Source: Pseudomonadota bacterium
Lineage (GTDB): Bacteria; Pseudomonadota; Gammaproteobacteria; Xanthomonadales; Ahniellaceae
DNA: 38,823 bases
Assembly: GCA_022705045.1 (NCBI GenBank)
Contig: JAKJFE010000012.1
Coordinates: forward strand, 1 to 38,823
Direction of reading: 5' to 3'
This document shows, piece after piece, positions 8,054 through 16,179 of this stretch; positions within the stretch are counted from its first letter, which is position 1, and every line of letters begins with the position of its first letter. The position numbers and the translations under genes were made by a program. Below the pieces are notes generated by a model, which saw nothing but the letters and a program-made list of their open reading frames with translations, made no database searches and had not been told where the DNA came from.

Positions 8054-8484
8054 AGCGTTTGATTTCTTCAATGATCGGCCTGTTTAGGCGTGGAACATCG
8101 TCTTTCACCAGTTTCGAGCGCTGTGTTCTCGATGCGATTGCCAATGAACTGACCGATACCAGGAAAGAGAGTTGGGAAGCGCGTATTCGTGCGGTCAATT
8201 TGGTGCAACGCTTGGATGGCGCTCGCGAGATCAACTGCTATTCGATGCGTGGCGGAAAGCCGCTGCTGGACAAGTCACGTCGCGTTCTGGATGTTGCTGG
8301 CGAGTGCAAGTTGGCCGTCGTCGCAATTCGCGGCGCGGCCGGAACTGCCAACGTCGTGGACGTATGGCTGGTCGATGGTCTGCTCTTTTCTCTGGAATTC
8401 AGATGGCCGACCGAACATGCCGATCCTCTTTCGATCACGTCGATCGAAGTCAATCTGGCTTCGACAGCTTGTGAAGCATCATGA
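8050..8484 (+). CDS. Hypothetical protein coupled to prmC
   Basis: A 144-residue protein not recognised. The GTG at 8050 overlaps the prmC stop (GTGA), which argues for a real, translationally coupled gene; an ATG at 8071 is an alternative start. No signal peptide or transmembrane helix is visible. A C-terminal part alternates strands (VVDVWLVDGLLFSLEFRWP, then ITSIEVNL) and could be a small alpha/beta domain. The DNA here looks less GC-rich and less codon-biased than prmC or the envelope gene, which hints at recent acquisition together with the toxin-antitoxin-like module just downstream. Small coupled ORFs of this kind could be immunity-like or accessory proteins, but there is no direct evidence of function. 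Confidence 0.6.
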   Translation: MKRLISSMIGLFRRGTSSFTSFERCVLDAIANELTDTRKESWEARIRAVNLVQRLDGAREINCYSMRGGKPLLDKSRRVLDVAGECKLAVVAIRGAAGTANVVDVWLVDGLLFSLEFRWPTEHADPLSITSIEVNLASTACEAS

Positions 8485-8587
8485 CGATGCTTTTCGATCA
8501 CTTTCGCGCAACCTGAACATCACCGGCGCAAACACGCAGGCGACGAGCAGGGCGACACCGAGGTAGAACAATGGGCGTGAGTTCGCG
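8479..8587 (-). pseudogene. Relic of an EamA transporter gene 3' end
   Basis: Read on the minus strand this stretch gives RELTP, then after a one-base insertion FYLGVALLVACVFAPVMFR and a short new tail to a stop. This matches the C-terminus of the intact EamA protein encoded at 9265-10170. The inserted A (near 8571 on the plus strand) breaks the frame, and the upstream nine tenths of the gene are absent. It is therefore a leftover fragment, not a gene. It lies tail-on to the end of the small prmC-linked ORF and marks the left border of the toxin-antitoxin-like module. Confidence 0.75.
8515..8587 (+). repeat. Direct repeat, left copy
   Basis: About 67 of 73 positions match 9292-9363, with one single-base indel. 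The repeat is the 3' coding end of an EamA transporter gene. Together with the right copy it brackets about 700 bp that contain exactly the DUF433/DUF5615 gene pair and its upstream region. Confidence 0.85.
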
Positions 8588-8661
8588 CCATCTGGAAGAC
8601 TGCCGCGTACTTCGTCAACTCGCTACGATGAGCGGGCGAAACTGATTCCGTGGAGGTATCC

Positions 8662-8907
8662 ATGAGCATCGATTACAAGGCCTACATCCAGCGCAATCCC
8701 GTCATCTGCGGTGGTGAGCCGGTCATCGCCGGAACGCGCGTCACCGTTCGTACCGTGCTTGCGAGTTTGGCCGAAGGCGCAGAAGTGGACAGCATCCTGG
8801 CCGATTTCCCGAGCCTGAATCGGGATGCCGTGCGTGCGGTCATTGCGTTCGCAGCGGCCTCCGCCGAGGAAGACCTGCCTGCGCCGCCGTTGCCCGAAGT
8901 CGCATGA
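8662..8907 (+). CDS. DUF433 family antitoxin-like protein
   Basis: An 81-residue protein with the whole DUF433 core: NPVICGGEPVIAGTRVTVRT, then a short helical tail with SILADFPSLNRDAVRAVIAF. DUF433 proteins carry a winged or helix-turn-helix fold and are usually found directly before a DUF5615 PIN-like gene, where they are taken to be antitoxins that also autoregulate. GGAGG at 8652-8656 sits five bases before ATG 8662. The last codons overlap the next gene (ATGA), which is the typical antitoxin-first, coupled layout. The pair lies between two direct repeats, suggesting that it moved in as a unit. Toxin-antitoxin activity is inferred from family association only. Confidence 0.88.
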   Translation: MSIDYKAYIQRNPVICGGEPVIAGTRVTVRTVLASLAEGAEVDSILADFPSLNRDAVRAVIAFAAASAEEDLPAPPLPEVA

Positions 8908-9254
8908 AGATCAAGCTCGACGAGAACATTCCGCACCGGCTCGTCGACGCTCTTGCTCGGCGCGGACATGATGTCGACACGGTGCTCGATGAAGACTTGA
9001 AGGGCCACGACGATGCTGCGGTCTGGCAAGCAGCAGGTCGCGAAGGTCGCTTCTTCATCACCCAGGATCTGGATTTCTCCGACATGCGCCGCTTCAAGCC
9101 GGGCACGCATCCGGGATTGCTGCTCGTTCGTCTCTCCGAGCCGGGCGCGGATGCCTTGGTCGGCGCCGTGAGCGCGATCGTTCCGGAACTCGAAGGTTGG
9201 CAGCGTTGCTTTGTCGTCCTGACTGGCAAGAAGATTCGCATTCACCGGCCCTGA
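8904..9254 (+). CDS. DUF5615 PIN-like toxin candidate
   Basis: A 116-residue protein of the DUF5615 (Mut7-C-like PIN) family. The start MKIKLDENIPHRLVDAL gives the acidic DEN motif. GHDV and then DLDFSD supply the further acidic residues expected of a PIN-type metal site, and FFITQDLDF is the family signature. Members are predicted RNases and form the toxin half of DUF433/DUF5615 modules. The start codon overlaps the stop of the antitoxin-like gene by four bases, so synthesis is coupled. The gene ends shortly before the right-hand direct repeat. Nuclease activity is inferred, and the RNA target is unknown. Confidence 0.87.
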   Translation: MKIKLDENIPHRLVDALARRGHDVDTVLDEDLKGHDDAAVWQAAGREGRFFITQDLDFSDMRRFKPGTHPGLLLVRLSEPGADALVGAVSAIVPELEGWQRCFVVLTGKKIRIHRP

Positions 9255-9264
9255 TAGCGCAACG

Positions 9265-10170
9265 CTAGGCCGCTGCAGCAACTCTTGCTCGAAACACCAC
9301 CGGCGCAAAGACGCAGGCGACGAGCAGGGCGACGCCGAGGTAGAACATGGGTGTGAGTTCGCGTTGTTCGTTGAGCAGGACGATGGCGAGCAGCACGGTG
9401 TAGACCGGTTCCAGGTTGATCGCGAGTTGTGCGTTGAAGGCGCTCATGTGTTTGAGCACGACCAGGGACAGCGCGAACGGCAGCAGGGTGCATGCGACCG
9501 CGAGCAGCAGCAGGTAGCCGAAGTCGCGGGCGTCGGGCCAGACCAGCAGGGGCGCGTCGAACAGCGGGATGAAGCCGGACGCCAGCGGCGCGGCGATACT
9601 CAGCATCAACACGCCCGCGCCCATTTCGAGGAAGGTCATGGCCAGCGGATCGGCGCCGTCGACGTAGCGCTTGTTCAACGAGCCGAACAACGCCGCGAGG
9701 GCCGCCGACAACACGCCGACCGCGATGCCGGTCCACATGCCGCTCGGCACGCCGCCAACCACAAGCACCACGCCCGGAATCGCGGCGATGCCGAGCAGGA
9801 CTTCGCCGAATGCAAAGCGGCGCTTCGCCGCGAACGGTTCGATCAGGGCCGTGAATACTGAGCCGAGTGCCATGCAGGTCGCGGCGACCGAAGCATTCGA
9901 CAGCTTGATCGATGCGTAGAACGTCAGCCAGTGCAGCGCGACGACCACACCAACGCCCATCAAGGCCGCGATCTGTCGCGCCGACATCGTGCGCAATGCA
10001 CGCCACAGTCGCGGCACGAATGCGAGCAGGGCCGTGACCAGGGCCATGCGCCACCACACCAGCGGCAACGCCGCCAGCGAAATCAATTTCCCGAGAATCG
10101 CGGTGAAGCCCCAGAGCAGCACGCAGAGATGGATCTGCCACTGCGCGCGGGCGGCGTCGGACATCGGCAT
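9265..10170 (-). CDS. EamA/DMT-family inner-membrane transporter
   Basis: A 301-residue protein with about ten hydrophobic segments arranged as two EamA repeats, the usual drug/metabolite transporter layout. Conserved pieces include HLCVLLWGFTAILGK in helix 1, WWRM in helix 2, the LKHMSAFNAQLAINLEPVYT motif near helix 9, and LGVALLVACVF in the last helix. Such proteins export amino acids, nucleobases or other small metabolites; the substrate cannot be read here. It starts eight bases after metF on the same strand, so it is probably cotranscribed with it, and a role in export of a sulphur amino acid or related metabolite is conceivable but unproven. ATG 10170 was chosen, with a second ATG at 10164 as alternative. 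Its 3' end has been duplicated at 8479-8587. Confidence 0.88.
   Translation of the reverse strand: MPMSDAARAQWQIHLCVLLWGFTAILGKLISLAALPLVWWRMALVTALLAFVPRLWRALRTMSARQIAALMGVGVVVALHWLTFYASIKLSNASVAATCMALGSVFTALIEPFAAKRRFAFGEVLLGIAAIPGVVLVVGGVPSGMWTGIAVGVLSAALAALFGSLNKRYVDGADPLAMTFLEMGAGVLMLSIAAPLASGFIPLFDAPLLVWPDARDFGYLLLLAVACTLLPFALSLVVLKHMSAFNAQLAINLEPVYTVLLAIVLLNEQRELTPMFYLGVALLVACVFAPVVFRARVAAAA
9292..9363 (+). repeat. Direct repeat, right copy (inside eamA)
   Basis: This is the intact 3' coding end of the EamA transporter gene, matching 8515-8587 at about 67 of 73 positions. Because this copy is in frame and the left one is broken, the left copy is the relic of an earlier junction. Confidence 0.85.
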
Positions 10171-10178
10171 GGTGGAAC

Positions 10179-11003
10179 TCAGCCGATCGCGTCGATCACG
10201 GCCAGCGTGGTCTTGGCGCGGTTCAGCGTGTAGAAGTGCAGCGCGTCGACGCCGCCGGCGACCAGTTGTCGGCACAGGTTCGCGACGATCTCGACACCGA
10301 AGCTGCGCACCGATTCGGCATCGTCGCCATAGGCCAGCATGCGCTTCGATATCCAGCGCGGGATTTCGGCGCCGCAGAGATCGGAGAAGCGCTTGAGCTG
10401 GGAGAAATTCCCGATCGGCATGATGCCCGGCACGATTGGCTGGGTGATGCCGAGGCGGCGTGCGTCGTCGCGGAAACGGAAATAGGCATCGGCGTTGAAG
10501 AAGTACTGGGTGATCGCGCCGTTCGCGCCGGCCGCGAACTTGCGCTTGAGATTGGCGAGATCGACGAAGGCGTCGTCGGCCTGCGGATGCGTTTCCGGAT
10601 AGGCACCGACTTCGATATGGAACCAGTCCCCGGTTTCGGCGCGGATGAATTCGACCAGCTCGTTGGCGTAGCGGAAGTCGCCGAATGCAGCCATGCCCGA
10701 AGGCATGTCGCCGCGCAGCGCGACCAGACGCTTGCAGCCGAGGGCGCGATACAGCTGCAGCAGGTTGGCGATTTCCGCGCGCGTGCCGCCGACGCAACTG
10801 AGGTGCGGGGCGACATCGAGCCCGTGTTCCTGGCGCAGGTGGCGCACCGTTTCCGGCGTGTACGACAGCGTCGAACCACCGGCGCCAAACGTCACCGAGA
10901 CATATTCGGGTGAACGCGCCTTCAGCTTCTGGACGCTGCGTTCCAGCTGCTCGCGCTGTTCGTCGGTCTTGGGCGGGAAAAATTCGAAACTGATCGCGGT
11001 CAT
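10179..11003 (-). CDS. metF: 5,10-methylenetetrahydrofolate reductase MetF
   Basis: MetF is the FAD enzyme that reduces 5,10-methylene-THF to 5-methyl-THF for methionine synthesis. The 274-residue length is standard. Family marks are FEFFPPKTDEQREQLERS at the N-terminus, FGAGGST, the LVALRGDMPSG loop, GAYPETHPQ, ITQYFFNAD, and PGIMPIGNFSQLKRFSDLCG. These define the TIM barrel that binds FAD and folate. ATG 11003 gives the canonical MTAISFEFF start. The gene is divergent from a GGDEF gene and probably cotranscribed with eamA. The promoter has a TATACT box enclosed by a CCGGACA/TGTCCGG inverted repeat and shares a motif with the metK leader, so a methionine or SAM-sensing regulator is likely. 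No SAH riboswitch is present here. Confidence 0.96.
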   Translation of the reverse strand: MTAISFEFFPPKTDEQREQLERSVQKLKARSPEYVSVTFGAGGSTLSYTPETVRHLRQEHGLDVAPHLSCVGGTRAEIANLLQLYRALGCKRLVALRGDMPSGMAAFGDFRYANELVEFIRAETGDWFHIEVGAYPETHPQADDAFVDLANLKRKFAAGANGAITQYFFNADAYFRFRDDARRLGITQPIVPGIMPIGNFSQLKRFSDLCGAEIPRWISKRMLAYGDDAESVRSFGVEIVANLCRQLVAGGVDALHFYTLNRAKTTLAVIDAIG

Positions 11004-11012
11004 CGCGCTGGT

Positions 11013-11052
11013 CCGGACAAAGGATGCCGGAGTATATCTTTCTGTCCGGATG
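11013..11052 (-). promoter_or_regulatory. metF promoter with inverted repeat
   Basis: A minus-strand TATACT (11036-11031) is a good -10 box without a recognisable -35 at the right distance. It lies between CCGGACA (11013-11019) and TGTCCGG (11043-11049), a perfect 7-bp inverted repeat whose inner flanks (AAGGAT/ATCTTTC) are also partly complementary. This layout suggests an operator or activator site. Positions 11028-11052 also match about 18 of 25 positions of the metK leader. Confidence 0.5.
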
Positions 11053-11081
11053 AAGCGATGGAGTGACGCGGGCAGGCCCTG

Positions 11082-11109
11082 TTGACGGCGCGTGACAATT
11101 CGGTAAAGT
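11082..11109 (+). promoter_or_regulatory. Promoter of the GGDEF gene
   Basis: TTGACG (11082-11087) is followed after 16 bases by TAAAGT (11104-11109), five of six and four of six matches to sigma-70 boxes. It would start transcription about 26 bases before ATG 11142. It points away from the metF promoter, so the two genes share a divergent control region of about 140 bp. Confidence 0.5.
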
Positions 11110-11141
11110 TCGCGCGACGGCAGTCGTGGCTTGGGGCCAGG

Positions 11142-12266
<1,125 letters not shown>

Positions 12267-12273
12267 CGACCGC

Positions 12274-14016
12274 TCAGTCGCGCCCGGCCCAGTCCTCGGC
12301 GAGCAGGGCGAGCTGCGACTTCACCTTGTCGCCGAAGCGGGCGTGATGCACGCCGAGCAGTCGCTTCAGTTCGCTCTCGGTGATGTAGCCGATCGAGGCG
12401 CGATAGTCGCGTTTGACGCGTTGGCCTTCGCGCCAGCGGCGTTCCATGCCGTCGAGATCGTCGGCGGTCATCGCGACATGGGTCGGATGCGTCAGCTTGT
12501 GCTGGGCGACGCGGGCGATGTGGCGGGCGACCAGATCGCGCATCGGCGTCTTGCGCGGCAGGCGCTCGATCTGCACGCGCCCGCCGAACTCGAACACCGA
12601 GGGATTGTCGTACTGCGTCGACAGGTGCGTGCCGTCGTCGAACTGGCTGACGCATTCCAGCATACGATGCACGCGCCACTTGCCGGTCAGCAACAGGAAC
12701 AGGAAGCCGATCAAGCCCGGCCATTTCGGTTTCATCGCGAAGCTGGCGACACCGATCTCGCCGGTGTCGTCGGCAAAGAACCGGAGCAGCACCCGTTGGC
12801 CGAGCATCAGGAACAGGCCCTTGGCTTCCGCATCGCCGACGTGGCGCAGGCCGAGCGCACCGATGTCGCGGGCCGCGGCGTCGACGAATCGGCGCTGGTA
12901 GGCCGGATAGTCGGCGGCATCGACGATTTCGAGTTCGGGGGGCGGCTCATGCGCGACATTCAGGATCTGCTGCGCGATGTTGGTCGCCATCAACGTGTCC
13001 GGATCGTCGCTGACACGCGACTCGATGGCCTCGGAGACCGACTTCCCGGCGCGAATGGCATTTGCTGCGGCGATCAGCGCCTGGGCCGCGATGTCTTCGT
13101 CGAGTTTGCGATTCTTCCCGTCGCCGATCAGTCCCGATTCGATCAGGCGCGCCATCTGCTCTCGCTCGCCGGCACCGTTGTGTTCGGACTTGGCGCGTGT
13201 CTCCAGGATGAAGCCGCGTTTCGGATCATCCGCAGCCATCGTCGCCAAGGCTTCGTCGTAGGCCGCCAGCGCTTCGTCGTAACGGCCAAGATCGTGCAAC
13301 AGCATGCCCTTGCGCACGGCGTAGCGGTATTCGTCACTCAGCGCGAAGGCGGTTTCGTAGTCGGCCAGCGCCGCTTCCAGGCGGCTGCGTGAATAGCGCA
13401 GGCCGGAGAAGGTCTTGACGGTGTCGGCGTCGTCCGGACCGTTGTCGTATCGCATCGCCGCGGAACGGCGCAGCGACGCCCGCGCGTCGATCAGGTCGAT
13501 CCGCAGCGGCGCGAGTTCGATGGCACGGTCGAGCAGCGCATCGGCTTCGGCGACTTGGCTGTTGCCATCGTCGCGGTAGCGGAGCGTGTTCGACAGCAGG
13601 AACAAGCCGTCGACGAGGTTCGGATCGATGGCGAGTGCGCGCCGCAACTCGGCCTCGTTGCGCATCGACGCCGCCAGCGCCTGTGCGCGCTGTTCGGCAT
13701 CGATACGTGCACGCTCGGCTTCAGTCGCGTTCTCGTCGTCAAGTTCGCCCAGATCCTCATCCAGGCCGAGATCGGCGAATTGCACGCGCTTGACGATGGC
13801 GGGCGCATAGTCCGGCTTCAACGCCAGCAGACGATCGAGCGTCGCCGCGATCTCGGCGTGCCGTTCCAGCTTTTCCAGGCAGTTCGCACGATGCCAGTAC
13901 AGGGCCGCGGCCTGCGGATTCGCCGTGATCAGGGCGTCGATGCGTTCCAGCGCTTCCTGATGGCGGCCCTGCTTGAAGGCGTCGGCGAAGCGGCTGAAAT
14001 CGGGATGCAGGCTCAT
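12274..14016 (-). CDS. TPR protein with a paralogous C-terminal domain
   Basis: A 580-residue protein without a signal peptide. The N-terminal half is made of tetratricopeptide-type helix pairs (EALERIDALITANPQAAALY, ALAIDPNLVDGLFLLSNTL, ALADYETAFALSDEYRYAVR and ALAAYDEALAT). The C-terminal 230 residues form a domain of unknown role with VLLRFFADDTGEIG, a hydrophobic GLIGFLFLLLTG stretch, LECVSQFDDGTHL, and LPRKTPMRDLVARHIARVAQH. The protein at 14119-14778 carries a shorter version of the same domain, so the two are tandem paralogues. A stretch of about 100 bases separates them and they are probably cotranscribed. The protein ends eight bases from the convergent GGDEF gene. Function is unknown; the TPRs point to protein binding. 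Confidence 0.8.
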   Translation of the reverse strand: MSLHPDFSRFADAFKQGRHQEALERIDALITANPQAAALYWHRANCLEKLERHAEIAATLDRLLALKPDYAPAIVKRVQFADLGLDEDLGELDDENATEAERARIDAEQRAQALAASMRNEAELRRALAIDPNLVDGLFLLSNTLRYRDDGNSQVAEADALLDRAIELAPLRIDLIDARASLRRSAAMRYDNGPDDADTVKTFSGLRYSRSRLEAALADYETAFALSDEYRYAVRKGMLLHDLGRYDEALAAYDEALATMAADDPKRGFILETRAKSEHNGAGEREQMARLIESGLIGDGKNRKLDEDIAAQALIAAANAIRAGKSVSEAIESRVSDDPDTLMATNIAQQILNVAHEPPPELEIVDAADYPAYQRRFVDAAARDIGALGLRHVGDAEAKGLFLMLGQRVLLRFFADDTGEIGVASFAMKPKWPGLIGFLFLLLTGKWRVHRMLECVSQFDDGTHLSTQYDNPSVFEFGGRVQIERLPRKTPMRDLVARHIARVAQHKLTHPTHVAMTADDLDGMERRWREGQRVKRDYRASIGYITESELKRLLGVHHARFGDKVKSQLALLAEDWAGRD

Positions 14017-14118
14017 GGCGTGTGTCGAATTGTGACGAAGACCACAAACCTAGCGGAAATCAGCGTCGAAACAAGAGCCTGCAGCCGACCAGCGGAAGGA
14101 TTCCGGGTATCGACGGGT

Positions 14119-14778
14119 TCAATTCGCGGCGATCGACTGCCAGACGCGGTCGCAATCGGCCAAAGTCCGCAGCGGCCGACACGTCAGGTCGGGGCTGCGA
14201 CGCAGGTGCGTGGCGCAGTGGCCGACGTGGCGGGTGACCAGTTCGACCAGGCTGGCGCGCTGCGGCAGACGGCTCACGTCGATGCCGGCGGCCGTCGGTA
14301 CCGGCCAGTCGCCGTCGCGTTGGGCGATCACGACATGTCCGTCGGAAAACATCGAAGTGCAGGCGAGCAGCTGCGCTGGGCGCTGTTGCAGCACGGCCGA
14401 AAACCGGATCACCAGGTTGTCGCCGGATTCGTCGCCGTAGAAGCGGATCAGGATCGGGGCCAGGCCGCGTCGCGAAAAGGCCGGTGACGCCGCATCCAGC
14501 AATGGCGCAAAGCCGAGTGTGCGCAATTCGGCCGCCGGCGCGTTGCAGTCGCGTTGCTGGTCGAACGAGAACAGGCTGGCATCGACCCGCACCAGTTCCG
14601 GTGGCCTAACCGATGCCGCTTCCTCCAGCGCGATCGCCTCGGCACAGGCGGCTCGCTGGCGTTGCAGGCTGGCCGATGGCATACGCGCCAGCAAATCGTC
14701 GATCAGGGCCAAGGCCTCGCGATGGCGCCGGTGATGCATGGCGCGCGCGAGAGCGGCAAACGACGACGGTGCAGACAT
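14119..14778 (-). CDS. Hypothetical protein, small paralogue of the TPR protein
   Basis: A 219-residue protein of unknown function. The first 50 residues resemble a single TPR-like helix pair (ALARAMHHRRHREALALIDD, matching the start of the 580-residue neighbour). The rest parallels the C-terminal domain of that neighbour: ELRTLGF, then ILIRFYGDESGDNLV against VLLRFFADDTGEIGV, LLACTSMFSDGH against MLECVSQFDDGT, and RLPQRASLVELVTRHVGH against RLPRKTPMRDLVARHIAR. No signal peptide is seen. The upstream position on the same strand suggests a two-gene operon born by duplication. It is divergent from the haloperoxidase-like gene. Confidence 0.75.
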   Translation of the reverse strand: MSAPSSFAALARAMHHRRHREALALIDDLLARMPSASLQRQRAACAEAIALEEAASVRPPELVRVDASLFSFDQQRDCNAPAAELRTLGFAPLLDAASPAFSRRGLAPILIRFYGDESGDNLVIRFSAVLQQRPAQLLACTSMFSDGHVVIAQRDGDWPVPTAAGIDVSRLPQRASLVELVTRHVGHCATHLRRSPDLTCRPLRTLADCDRVWQSIAAN

Positions 14779-14885
14779 CGCATCTCCCCGGGATGCGCCG
14801 CGAACGATAACCGAGTGCCGACCGGAACAGAATTGGGCCGTGTTAACGTCGGTCGCATCGTTCTTCGGTCAATGGGAGGGGCACC

Positions 14886-16103
14886 ATGGCAGGTTCGGTA
14901 CGATGGGGATTGGGCGTGCTCAGTGCGCTGGGCATGATCTGGGCACCGCGGGCGCAGGCCGGCGTAATCGAGAGTGTGGTGCTCGATTGGCATCAGCACA
15001 TCGAGAAATGCGAGGCGGACGAAGGCTGGCTGGATCGAGGTGCCGCCGTCCATGTGGCGATGTTCGACGCGGTCAATGCCATCGCCGGTCGTTACCAGCC
15101 TTACAGCGCGGGCCTGAATGCGGCACCCGACAGCGACATGACCGTGGCCGCCGCCACCGCTGCGCACGACGTGCTGGTCGCGCTGTGCCCGGGCGAGGCG
15201 GAGGTGTTCGAAGGCGCGTTGAAGAAGACCGTAGATGCGGTCGCGTCGAAAACCGCGCGCGACGGCGGCGCCGAGATTGGTCGCCGCGCCGCGGCAGCCG
15301 TGTTGGCCGCGCGCAAGGACGCGGGTGCAGAGCATCTCGACCCGTTGTTCGAGCCGAGCAGTCCCGGCGCCTACGTGCCCACCGTGCCGCGCGTCGGCGT
15401 GAATACGGCACGCGTTCGCCCCTGGGTCCTGAAGATGCCGGAAGAGTTGCGGCCGCCGCCGCCGCCAGCGCTCGACAGCACGACTTGGGCTGCGGATTTC
15501 AACGAGATCAAGCGTCTTGGCGGCAAGAAGTCGCCCGACCGAACGCCCGTGCAGACCGACATCGGCAAGTTCTGGGCGCGCGATGTGCGTGAAGTGTTGC
15601 CGCAGTTGCTCGATCGGCCCGGCCGCGATGTCGTCGACGATGCACGCTTCATGGCGTTGGCGGAAATGGCCTGGTCGGACTCGTACGTTTCGATGATGGA
15701 CGGCAAGTACGCCTACATGTTCTGGCGGCCGATCACCGCCATTCGACTCGCCGATCGCGATGGCAACGAGGCGACCTCGCCCGATGCCAAGTGGCGACCG
15801 CTGCTGGACGGCACTCCGCCGCATCCCGAGTATCCCTGCGGCCATTGCATGTCGGCGGCAGCGCTGGGCGCAGTCATCGCCGAAGAGTTCGGATCGACCG
15901 CGCCGCCGATCGTGCTCGTCGACGAAGACACGATGCTGCGTCGTTTCGACACGCCGCAGGAATTCGTCGACGAAGTCAGCCTTGCTCGCCTCTACGGCGG
16001 CGTGCACTACCGCTTCTCGATCAACGCGGGTCGCGACATGGGCGACAAGATCGGACGGTTCGCCGTCGAGCGATATTTCCGGAGGCTGCCGCCCAGCCGG
16101 TAA
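14886..16103 (+). CDS. Vanadium-haloperoxidase-like PAP2 superfamily protein, secreted
   Basis: A 405-residue protein with a signal peptide (MAGSVRWGLGVLSALGMIWA, ending AQA). The C-terminal half has the PAP2/vanadate-pocket motifs: K-x6-RP in KYAYMFWRP, then PHPEYPCGHCMSAAAL where the archetype has PSGH, then R-x5-H in RLYGGVHYRF. The His of CGHC and the His of GVHYRF would be the acid-base and vanadate or phosphate ligands. The Ser-to-Cys change at the pocket is shared by a bacterial subfamily, as far as I recall, so the enzyme could be a phosphatase or a haloperoxidase. It acts in the periplasm or outside. GGGAGGGG (14873-14880) precedes ATG 14886 at good spacing. A bidirectional terminator follows. 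No electron or halide partner is nearby. Confidence 0.82.
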   Translation: MAGSVRWGLGVLSALGMIWAPRAQAGVIESVVLDWHQHIEKCEADEGWLDRGAAVHVAMFDAVNAIAGRYQPYSAGLNAAPDSDMTVAAATAAHDVLVALCPGEAEVFEGALKKTVDAVASKTARDGGAEIGRRAAAAVLAARKDAGAEHLDPLFEPSSPGAYVPTVPRVGVNTARVRPWVLKMPEELRPPPPPALDSTTWAADFNEIKRLGGKKSPDRTPVQTDIGKFWARDVREVLPQLLDRPGRDVVDDARFMALAEMAWSDSYVSMMDGKYAYMFWRPITAIRLADRDGNEATSPDAKWRPLLDGTPPHPEYPCGHCMSAAALGAVIAEEFGSTAPPIVLVDEDTMLRRFDTPQEFVDEVSLARLYGGVHYRFSINAGRDMGDKIGRFAVERYFRRLPPSR

Positions 16104-16129
16104 GGTCGGTCTGAACCCATCCAAAGAAA

Positions 16130-16156
16130 AACGCCGCGCTGTGGGCGCGGCGTTTT
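16130..16156. terminator. Bidirectional intrinsic terminator
   Basis: AACGCCGCGC, a TGTGG loop, and GCGCGGCGTT form a perfect 10-bp stem. It is flanked by AAAA on the left and TTTT on the right, so it works on both strands. It lies between the convergent haloperoxidase-like gene and ahcY and serves both. Confidence 0.9.
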
Positions 16157-16179
16157 CGTTACGGCGATGAAGCGGTCGA

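Noticed and set aside
10990-11060. SAH or SAM riboswitch before metF
   Set aside because: The predicted leader is only about 20 bases long and lacks the paired elements seen before ahcY.
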